A stretch of DNA of 54,554 nt from a virus, in IMG/VR virus record IMGVR_UViG_3300033998_000134, positions 1 through 54,554 of that record; one strand, 5' to 3'. The notes beneath the pieces are model-generated. The model was not told where the DNA came from, did not search any database, and was given only the letters and a program-made list of their open reading frames with translations. This document shows positions 1-10,400 of the stretch, in pieces. The translations under genes and the position numbers were made by a program. Numbering within the stretch: the first letter of the stretch is position 1; every line of letters starts with the position of its first letter.

Positions 1-127
1 TGCCTACAGGAACGGAAGCGTTTTTGATCTGTTCGATCTTGGCATTTGGCATCGTTTTAAGCGCATCGCTATTATAGAGTATTAAACCATCCACTCTCGT
101 CCATTCATCCCGCAGCATCTCTTGTGT
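1..127. repeat. Left copy of 127-bp terminal direct repeat (circular junction)
   Basis: These 127 bases are identical to the last 127 bases of the window. The length equals a common maximum k-mer of short-read assemblers, so this is most simply the overlap left when a circular or circularly permuted genome was assembled, giving a unit length of 54,427 bp. The portal reading frame continues through the join without a break, which supports true circular closure. Confidence 0.95.
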
Positions 128-1372
128 GTAGTCATTGAGTAACTCTCTCGGCGCAACAAGAACGCCTTTGGCCGAGTTCCTGATGATAAAATCGTACAGC
201 ATCATATATCGGTTGATGAACCGCTGCTGGTCGATAAAATCACCCACGAACGGATATACCTTTCCGTTGTATTGCGGGTACAACTTAAACGAGAAAGGAT
301 GCGATTTGTGCCAGTATGGCGTTTCTCCTTCTTTCAAAACGTCTCCCATCGGAGATAAGAAGTAAAAATACCAGTAGTTGTCAACAAACCATCTTGTTTT
401 AATGAGCCTGTAGTCTTCTTCGGCTATTCCCTGCTGTTTGTATTTTGCAATTCGTCTCTGATTTTCCAGCCTTATGCGATCTACATCTTCGAGTTCGTAT
501 TTAAAATAGTCTCCACTCAGCGTATCCCAACATTCGATGCGCTCTTTGCTTTCTCTTCGCCACACTTCGATAACCCTGCACTGATTGTTTTCCGGAACAA
601 AGAAGTTAAGTTCGTTTCTCTTATCGGTATATCGTGAAGTAAATTCCTCGAAAACGCTCTTCATGCCGATGTGTCGGTAAATATCGAGTATCCTGTCTCT
701 TTCCTGCTCGTTTGTGGCAAATTTCCCCAACACATCATTGAGCCCCATGTCCCACAAAGCGCCGACAAGCCTGCAATCATAGCCTCGCGGATCCTTCATA
801 TTGTTATCCACGATAAACCTTTCCAAATCGATCGCATCTGTCCACACATCCCATCTGTCCTCTCTGCGACCCCATTCGCTTCGGAATGCCGATATTCCCG
901 AAATCAAAAGATTATACAGCGCCAAAGAATCAAGCCCCCACATCTTATTGTTCTGATATACGTATTGGATAGTGTTCGACATGACTTCGCCCATTTCCTG
1001 ATCGTCTCTTTCTCTGGCTATACATACCGGTTCGGTTTGGTTGTTTTGGAATTGGCCTACCACTGTTTTCAGGATATTTCTGATCCGGTTATTCTGAAGC
1101 GGGATGTTGCCCTGATTTAGAATGTTTGTCCTTTCCGTCATCGCAACGCCATCCTTCACGATCCTATCTCCCCACTGGTCTCCAAATACGTACCTCTCAT
1201 GCCGCCTCTCTTTCATTCGCAATTCTTCGAGAGAGTTCCATGCCGAAAAGGCATCTGCGAGTACGTCATGCCTTTCTTTGTATTCTTTTTTGGCATCACG
1301 CACCGTGTCTATTACTGCCTTTTTAGGGAAGTATTTTTTCGCCAATTTCTCGTTAACTATTCTTTGTGCCAT
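1..1372 (-). CDS. Portal protein, N-terminal part (gene spans the circular junction)
   Basis: This is the N-terminal 457 codons of a 653-aa portal protein; the rest is at the other end of the window (53838 to 54427), in the same frame. The portal dodecamer forms the DNA channel at the capsid vertex and docks terminase and tail. I read the frame open from the ATG at 1372 (starts MAQRIVNEKLAKKYFPKK) down to base 1. It contains the YVFGDQWGD segment near residue 75 and a later block with VYPFVGDFIDQQRFINRY and NSAKGVLVAP, both typical of portals of Bacteroidota phages, including crAss-like groups. A late-type promoter (1380 to 1425) lies immediately upstream, leaving only seven bases between its TTTG box and the ATG. 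Confidence 0.88.
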   Translation of the reverse strand, partial: MAQRIVNEKLAKKYFPKKAVIDTVRDAKKEYKERHDVLADAFSAWNSLEELRMKERRHERYVFGDQWGDRIVKDGVAMTERTNILNQGNIPLQNNRIRNILKTVVGQFQNNQTEPVCIARERDDQEMGEVMSNTIQYVYQNNKMWGLDSLALYNLLISGISAFRSEWGRREDRWDVWTDAIDLERFIVDNNMKDPRGYDCRLVGALWDMGLNDVLGKFATNEQERDRILDIYRHIGMKSVFEEFTSRYTDKRNELNFFVPENNQCRVIEVWRRESKERIECWDTLSGDYFKYELEDVDRIRLENQRRIAKYKQQGIAEEDYRLIKTRWFVDNYWYFYFLSPMGDVLKEGETPYWHKSHPFSFKLYPQYNGKVYPFVGDFIDQQRFINRYMMLYDFIIRNSAKGVLVAPRELLNDYTQEMLRDEWTRVDGLILYNSDALKTMPNAKIEQIKNASVPVG

Positions 1373-1379
1373 AACTATG

Positions 1380-1425
1380 CAAATGTGAGTATTATAATGT
1401 TCATCGACGTTTGTTAGAGTTAATT
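1380..1425 (-). promoter_or_regulatory. Putative phage late promoter A (portal)
   Basis: Minus strand reads AATTAACTCTAACAAAC (1425 to 1409), then exactly 25 bases, then TTTG (1383 to 1380). The same 17-nt element and 25-base spacing occur at three other minus-strand transcription starts (15294 to 15339, 37166 to 37211, 52126 to 52171). Twelve of 17 positions are invariant. The TTTG matches the distal half of the Bacteroidota -7 box, while the upstream element replaces the usual -33 box. The late-promoter function is inferred from position. Confidence 0.65.
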
Positions 1426-4400
1426 ACTGATTGCCGTTCAACTCTACAACTTCTTTTCTTAGATCAAAAATCATTTCTTCCGCCTGCTTCTGTTGCTGCG
1501 GATTCATCTCTTTCATTTCTCTTTCAATTCGTTTTATCTCTTTTATCCGATCATATATAGCGTTGATTTTAGGCATGTTTAGTTCACTCATCACGCGCGA
1601 GTATTCGTCAATACCCATCTCGCCTTGTTGGACCTTCTCCGTATATGCTTTTGCCCTCCTTCGCGATTCTATGACCTTATCGTATATATCGTAATACCTG
1701 CTTGAGATTCCGCTGGATTGTAACTGAAGATCGTTTTTATCTGCATAGAATGCGCGAAGCGGCGTCTCCCGGACTTTAATATCCAGCTCACCCGTTTTTG
1801 TAAAATTATATACCTCACTTGCTATGCCGACCCCTTGTTCGGCTATTGTATAGAGCCCTCCAAAATATCCCCTCAGCAGATGATTTGTTATATCCGGATT
1901 GAGACTTATCACTCCTTTTTTCACACCGTCTCCACCGGTGAGATGATCCAATATCATAAACCAGTCAACCATGAAATTGGGCGCATAATATTCGCCTTTC
2001 TTGTTGGTTCTTGCTTTCAGGTATCCGGGCATATTTTTGTTTGCCCATTCGTTATAGATGCGCGACCCCATAAAATTGGTGTTCCATTTAATCTGCGCAA
2101 GTGGACGAATAAAGTCTGGGGCTATTTCGGCAAAGCTTATTTCCGCTGCGCCAAGCGGGTTCATCGGAAGGAGGTCTGACACGGAAAACATCGTATCCAT
2201 CAACACCTGTAAGATGTCTTTCCTGCCGGTGTACGCCTGATAGATATTGTCTCCCATGCGGCTGAATATCCTTAGTTCTTGAGGAAGCGGTATTTTAAGG
2301 AAAGATCCGTTCGGGAGTAACACACACCAGTTATTTTGTCTTTCCCAATCAGATAGCTTCATATAACTATCTTCTCCATCATCGCCTCCAATCATCGCGG
2401 CCAACAGGGGTGATATAAACCCGATAAGCGCATACGATGAGAGGATGGCGGCCATCTTCACCGGATGTTTATTGGTTACTTTCACGATATTGCTAAGCGC
2501 CTGTATGGCTGCATTGGAAAACAAATAATATGGCCTTACATATCCGGCTAATGAGAATATAAATTTCTCGAAATTGTTTTTCCCTACGCTGGATCCTGCC
2601 CCCTTTTGGTTGAAGTTTACCGTGATGTTCTTCGCATCATTAATCGAATCGATGATGCTTTTGCCGTGTTCGCGAGAGGTAATATAAACAGATAACCTGG
2701 TCGTATTTTCTGCCACTTCGTTAAACATATCGATAACGTCTATGATCGCCCTTGCATGATCCGCAAAATTTTTCTTTCCGCCTTTTTGCGCTTCTCTCTC
2801 CAACGATTTTGCTACCCTGTCAAGCTCAAAGATATGGGAGAATCCTGTTTTACCTCCATTGATCATGTACTCGTAAAGATATTGATCGGATTTTTTATTC
2901 AGATCGACATTTCCTCTCTCATACCTTCTTAGTGCATTGGCGGCTGATGGCAGATTTCGCTGGAATTCAAGCATAAACTCCGGCGTTTCTTTCGCAAGCA
3001 ACATCGTAGTGGAATAAATGTAGTCTCGCGAGAAGTTTGTCATGACAAAAAGCGGGTTTCGGGTAGTGAAGTTGGCCGCCATGTTTCGGGTAGCATTAAG
3101 TATCCATGACATGTTTTTGGCTTTATCAACTCTGTTCGCTCCGTTGATTGCTTTTGCAATAGCCGGGTTTGCATTGATATAAACCGTATAACTTATGCCG
3201 TTCTGGTAAACTCGTATTTCATGCTGTTCTGCCTGTTTTGGTTTAATGAACAGATCGCCAATATCCAGCCTTGCTCTCCCCTGATAGGCCATACCCTCCT
3301 TTTTGAGCTGCTGCATCCTCTCCTCAAAAAGTTGCTGGTTTTGAAGATAGGTATCAAGGTCTTCGCTGTACGGTGCAGATTGTTGCTCCCATATCGGTTT
3401 TTCTTTTGTGCCTATGTTAACCTTCCACGTTTTGGTGGCAGACATCAACCCTCCGTTCTCCTTCTGTGCAAGCCTTAGGATAGACTGCTTAAGGGTGTTT
3501 TTATTGCCTTGCACTATGGCCGAGTGAGCCATCTGTTCAATAAAGGCAAACGGGCTTTCTGCTCTCGACCTTCGCCCTTTGGCTCTCACCAACGGAGCAG
3601 TAAAGAATGTTCCCATATCGGGTGTATAGTCCCATCTGTCCTCAGCCGTTTCCTTGTCGTGTCCCCGAAGTGGAACGTAATATCGGTATCGATTCATCAG
3701 ATCGTCATAAACCTCTTTGTTTATCATACCGGTCTGATACTGCTTGGTCAGCGTCCAGTGGGTTGCGTTATTGATCGCCGCCCACAATCTGTTGATATCC
3801 TCTTCTCCGGCCTTATTCTCAAAGCTGTCGATGAACATCTCTGCCGGTTGTCCCAACTCTTCTTCCAGTGCAGTGATACCCGCGTAATCATTCGGAAGCG
3901 ATTTGATGAATGCGGCTCTCTCGTCTTCCTCAGCCTCCGGATGATTGTTTTCCCATTCCTCTATGGCGGCATTGCGCATGTATTCATTGCGTTCGATACC
4001 GTGCTTTGCGAATACATAGTTTTCGATATCACGGTATTTAAACCCTTTATTTACGAGTGCGCTGACGGCAAGTGTGATCGGATGTTGGTAACTGTCTTTG
4101 AATATTTTCAGCTGCGAATCGTTTTTCCCCTGCAGGTGTGTTGCCTGCTTGTAGAAATCGTTGTATTCTGCTATCTCGACACCGTTTTTTCTTAAAAGAT
4201 CGAGAAAGTCTTTTACCGGCAAAAACGTGTCCTCCCACGCCTCGCGGAAACGGGTGAAAAACCGATCATATTTCACATCATACTCCTTGCGAAGATCTTC
4301 CGGCATTTTCGATCCTGTACGATCTGCGACATCCGACACGCTAAATAATGGTTGGTTAGGCAGCTCTCTCTGTTTGAAATACCAATCGCTTACTTCGCGT

Positions 4401-7400
4401 GAATAATCCTCCAGACTTTGCCCCTCTTTTTGCCGTGGCATCGGCGCATAAGCCGATTCCGCTATTCCTCCGACACCGGATACTCCTCCATAGCCTGGAA
4501 GAACAGTTCCGTCCTCCTGTTGTGGCTGATAGGAGACTTCTCCCGGCCGATTAATTCGTTCGCCCTTCGGTATGCCTCTCTGGTTATCTCGTAATGCATC
4601 CGCATCCGATTTTCTCCCGCTCCGTACTCGAGCACCACTTTGACTAAATTCTCCTTCTGTGACATAATCTAAATATTTTATGATTACCGGTAAAATGACA
4701 TCTGCTTCCTTTATTCTTGCAATATCTCTCCCCGTGAAAATTCTCCCTACGGCAAATGCAAGCAATTCGTTTACTTTTTCCTCTTTATCGAGCTTATGAT
4801 AGTACGCATGAAGATTTGCGTTCAGAAAATTATCGTCGAGGTTGTTTATCAAAGGTACTAATAATTCTTTTTTGTCCGATATCCACGCATGAAAATTCTC
4901 ATGCGCCCACACTTCTGCTACATTTTTCGCCTTATCGAGCGAAGACGAATTTAAGTATATTACACCATTAAAGAAAACTCCGTTAAGCTTGGCTTTGGTT
5001 TTCTCGGCCATGCTAAGCAATTCACTGTCGGCCCCCATCATCCGGAGGGATTCAAATACGTCTTTTTTTGTTGGGAGCACTACTGTGTCAACCGATTTCC
5101 TATACCTGCTCTCCAGCTCATCGACCATATCCGAAACGATTTTCGTCTTTTCCTGTGGCGTTTTTGCGGCGTTAAGAAGGGTGTCGATATCTTCACTCAT
5201 CTGCGCTATACTGAATAACGGCATCCCGTTTTCGGCATATCCGCGCATATCGTCCGTAACAGGAATAGACTGTTGCGCTCCTGTTTCCGGCAATTCGATG
5301 GTCTCTATATCTACGCCGAAAGGTTTGCTGATTTTTTTTACGACGCTCGGAACGATTTGGTCATAAAACGCCCTCATTCCTTCGCCGCCAACTTTCAAAT
5401 CATCGCCACGAAAATCGCCACCCCCTTCGTTGATCGCTTTTAAGGCAATTTCTTTCCCTACATAGTCGGAAAGGTTTTCTTTTGTCGCGGTTGCTATATT
5501 CTCAAGCTCTTGCCCCCCTTTTGGAACAGCCATAATGGAATACTGCCCGTTCTCTTCGTCTATAACGATTCGATCCACCTGCTTGCTCAGATTGTACCTA
5601 TCGGCCTGTTGCTCTCCCGTTGTCCATGCAATTCGGTCATAACCGTTCTCGGCTGCATATCGCATCATTCTGCGGAATGCAAGGGTTATCCATTGGTCGG
5701 TTTTTTTGAAAGGCATATCTGGCACCTTATATCTTTCGGAAATGATTGAAAGCTCTTTCATTTTCTCTAACACCTTGCTGTCCAATTCTACATCATCAAG
5801 CGCTTTCTGATAATCCGAATTTGCCTTGTCGTATTCCTTTTTTATTTCCTCCATTCTTTGCTGAATGGAATTATAATCCTTGTTATTTCTTACCTTTTCA
5901 AGCTCCCTGTTTAATTGAATATACTCTTTATTATTCCCCAATAACCATATTTCTGAACCAAACATCTTCTGTTCCGTAGATCCTGCCCCGACGGGTAGGC
6001 CTAATTCATGCCTTCTGTTAATAGCTTTTTCAAGATTTTTATTCGATTCTTCTAAGGCTTTTTCAGCCCTCAATACATCTTTATCCTTCCCTGTTTTAAA
6101 CCCGTGTCTCTTTCCTTGCTGCGCCCAGTCTGATTGTATCTCTTCCAGGAATAAAATTCTCTCACCGTTTGCTGTCCTTTCATCGAAACGGATGTGTGCA
6201 ACGATATTAGGTTCATCGAAATGGAGTGAACGGAATTTTTCATCGCTTATATCTACATCATCGTTTACCAAATCAGAAAATTCACGACGTTCTGATTCTG
6301 TCATTTTCTCTTTTGCTCTTAACTCTTCATATCTTCTCCTCTTTTCTGATATTTTATGCGGCATTGTCAACAACAATTCGTTGTATTTTTCGCCACCAGG
6401 AAGTACGTAATAGGAATATTTGGTGCTATCTTCTCTCGATCTATCTAACTCGCTAAGTTCTTCATAAACAAGATCCTCGTAGTATAAGTCCATCGCATCG
6501 AACATTTTCTTATAATCACTATATCCGTTTTTTGCAGCTATCTCGTTTAATATATCTTCATCAGCATCACCTTTATAATATTCATCCCATCGCTCGATCG
6601 GTTCGTCAATACCAAACTTTTCTCTCGTAGCTATATCGGCATTGATATAAATATCTTGTTCTCTTTGTATAATTTCCCCCTCAGTAAGTGGTTCATTTTT
6701 TTCTTTCCTTACTTCACTTATTTCGATCTTATTTTGGTTGATCCAGTCCTGTATCTCGGCTTTTGTTACCGATTTACCGGTGAAGGTTTCATCCCATCCC
6801 ATCCAGTCCAACTCGGCCTGTTTAGCCCCGTTTTTCAGCAGCATGGCTTTGAATTGTTCGGGTGTACCTTTCTCCTGTTTAATCTTCTCAAGCGCATCTT
6901 CAACGGTAGAATAATATCCGGCTTCATCAACTACATGGAACATTAATCCATTGTAAGTAGCACCCGGAACGTTTTCGGATTGACGCGGCTCATATCCGGC
7001 TTGTTCATCAGCAAGTAGCCCTAATTCATATAGACTTTCATAATTATTGATGATATCGTCATCTTGCTTTATCGTTATCACATCGAGGAGGTCGGCTCCG
7101 ACGATGTTTAATGCCTTTTTGATCCTCTTAAAGTCCAACTGAATGCCGTTCGTAGAAAGGATGACGTTCTCTCCGTGTCTCCCTACTTCTTCGAGTAGTA
7201 TTTTGTTTAGCTCATCTGTTGATACGTTGCCGTCGATAAGTACATACCTGTTGATATTATTCGCTCTGTCAATAATCAGGGCATGAATCTTATCTACCGT
7301 TCCGCGTTTTTGTTGGCTTAATAACCGGGCAACGTCAACCGAACTCTTTATTTTTTGTTTTTCCGAGAACGGGGTATATAGCATTTGCCTGTCAAATGAA

Positions 7401-10400
7401 TAAACATCAACCCGGACGGGTTCACCCTGAGCTGGACCTCTTGGCGTATCGATCGTTGTGCGCGACCATTCTGAAAATTTGGCATATTTCCCCGAATCAA
7501 GGTTGATAATAATTGACGGCATAACCGAGATGCCAAGTACCTCGCCAAGCTGTTCAAGGTTTCTATGCACTGAAATATCCTGAACTGATGGCTCAAGCTT
7601 TCCGGACGGATGGTTGTGTACCATCCACATCTTTGTTGCTCTGAAGTCTTTTGCGGCAGGAGCTATTAATTTAGTATCTACGATGCTCGATGTGGATGAT
7701 CCGGTAGTTAGATATAACACACGGTATTCGCCATTATCTTTCGCAAGGACAACAAACACATTTTCCGATTGAGCCCTTTCAAGATTTTTAAATAGAAAAG
7801 CAACGTCGTTGGCGTCTGTTATCTTAACGGGTCCCGTTAATGGATTTCCTACAAAATCCAGGTGGCCTCTGTTTATCAGAAGCCGCTCCATGTTGGTTAT
7901 TCTATTATCGATGGCCGGATCGTAACCCGCTTTCCGTTGTACGTCTCTTGTTTCGGGGTCAGCACCGAAGGCTTCATCTCTTTTTGCGGATACATCACCG
8001 TTTTCTTCGTCCCAGTTGATTTGGAGGTTGATTGCTTTTTGCTTTCTTTTTTCATTTGGTTTATTTTTTGCAAGAGTTGCACCTTTTTCGTTAACAACTA
8101 AATTATTATCACTTGGTCTTTCCCAATTTATTCCCTGCCTTTCGAGTAATCTTCTGGCGGCTTGTGTCGATTCATTGTCCGGATGTCCTTGTGCCGTTGC
8201 TATGAGTAATTCTGTTCTGGAGGGAGGACGTATCTCTCCCTTCGCTACTTTCTCGGCGTATTCCTTCCTTAATTTTTCTCTTCGCTCATTATTCTCTTTC
8301 ATGTCACCCATTACGCGGCCTATATTTTTTTTCTTGTTGGCATCGTCCTGAATGTTCATGTGTAGTGCCGGCTCTGATCCGGACATGAATGGCGCCCCAT
8401 TCATGGATAGGTATTCCTCTTCTGTTATTACCGGAATATTTCTCCTTTGTTGTTCCCCTCCAACAGTCTCTTGCGCTTTCTTGAGAATATCGATTGGCTC
8501 GTCCTTATTTTCTTTTTGTTCAACCGATTGTTTTTTAATGTTTTCTTTTTGATTAACCTTTAAAGGCTCTTCCTGTTCTTTTTGTTTCTGATTTACAGTC
8601 AGTTTATTCTCTTCATTTAATAAACCATGCTGTGATTTTTCACTTGAAGTTGTCTGTTTTGTATAACTTTCAGTATTAACCGTTTCATCAATGTTCGCCA
8701 TTTGCCCTTCCGTTTCATCTATCCATGCCACGCTATTAATCGGAACACGTGCAGAATACACATTTTTTCCGCCGGCATAATCTTCGGCCATCATTCTGGA
8801 TGGGGTAACAAACACTCCGTTTGCTATCGGGTAGGATGAATATACTGTAATCTGACCACTTTTTAAAGCCTCCGCCATATCGGCTGCCGTGAAGTCCGGT
8901 GAAGCTTCATCTCCGCTTTCAATTAATGGAGAGAACGCTTCCTCTGCCGTTAGGATTTCATCTGCCGATCTTATACCGGTATGGATATCGTCCTTCATCG
9001 GATTTGAGGCCTGAATGATGGCAAACTGTTTCTTCTTCAGCTCAGCATCAGTCTCTTTTATTCGTTGCTTAAGAGATTTTGCAGTACCCTCTTGCATGAT
9101 TCCAGCAACTCCCTCAGCGTTTTGGCCTCTTCCTCCCTGATCATTTTGCCCATATCCGATTGGGCTTGCAGATTCTTTTGGTGTCTCTGCTTCTCTCTCA
9201 TCAGCTCGATCAGTTCCTTCTGCGCCTTCGTTATCGACAGAGCTACCCGTATCTCGTCCTTCTCCATCGGCAGGGACGGATCCTTCTCCAGCATCCTGTT
9301 GATTATTTCCAACCTCTCCTGTCTCGTCATAATCATTATTATTTGCTACAAATTTATAAAAATATTCGTAAAACTCGTCTTGTGTTACCTGATTAACATA
9401 ATATTCCTCTATTTCATACGTTGATATCTCGTCGTCCTTTGCCTCTGATCTTAGTTCGAGAAGTATTTCGTTTTGCGATCTTTCGTTTGGATCGATATCC
9501 CATGCGCCGCTCATGGCTACTCCGGCCTGCATATCCAATTCGTTAAAAATCTGTTCAAGCCTGCTTTCGTTAATATCGGATATCATCTGACCTTTCGAGT
9601 AGTGAGTATAAAGCACATCCAGCACCTCATCCAAAACGCCCATAGTATCCACATTATGAAACCGGACACCTATTTCGTTTTCACCTCCTTTTGAGACAAC
9701 GTCCTCCCATACTTTGTGCGCAAAAGCTTCTGGCGTTAAAGCATTTGTTTTCGCTGAACCTAACAGCCCTATGTATTTTCTTCTTTCCTTCTCTTTTCCT
9801 TTCATCCCAAGATGACTTCCGAAACCTTTTGACGTAGGGGTATCGGACCATAGAATACGTTGCCCATTGATAAGCTCTCGCATGATATACTCGCGCAAGG
9901 ATTGCGGTTCTCCCCACCACTCCTCGCGCTGTTTTGGCGTCATTTTTTCAACCTCTTGCCGAATAGCTTCTTTTTGTTTTTCAATATCATTCAGAAAACG
10001 ATCAGCATCAGTCATGTTTTCGTCTATTGCGGCCTGTTCTTGTTGTTCTCCCTGTTGGATAACTTTGGCCTGGCGCTTTTCCTTCGGTTTTGTAGCTTGT
10101 TCGGGAACATCTGCTGGCGCTTTTGTTGTTACGGATTCTTTTACCGGTTCAATATTTGTGTTTTCGTCCGGTGCTGATTTTGCAACCTGCACATCTTCCC
10201 TTACCGGTGCTGCATTGCTTGTATAATCTTGATATATTTTTTGCTGCGCCAAAAGATTTTCTACAAGATCATTCTGTGCAATATTGAACGGATCGGCATC
10301 CAGCTTCGCCTGCTCCTTTTTAATCCTTTCTTTTAGGTTGTCAACCATCTTGGTGGCGGCACGTAATGCCTTGTCCGTACCGTATTGGTACTCAAAATAT

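Noticed and set aside
671-1417. Plus-strand open frames opposite the portal gene
   Set aside because: They are shadows of the continuous minus-strand portal frame, which I read through to position 1 and which joins 53838-54554.
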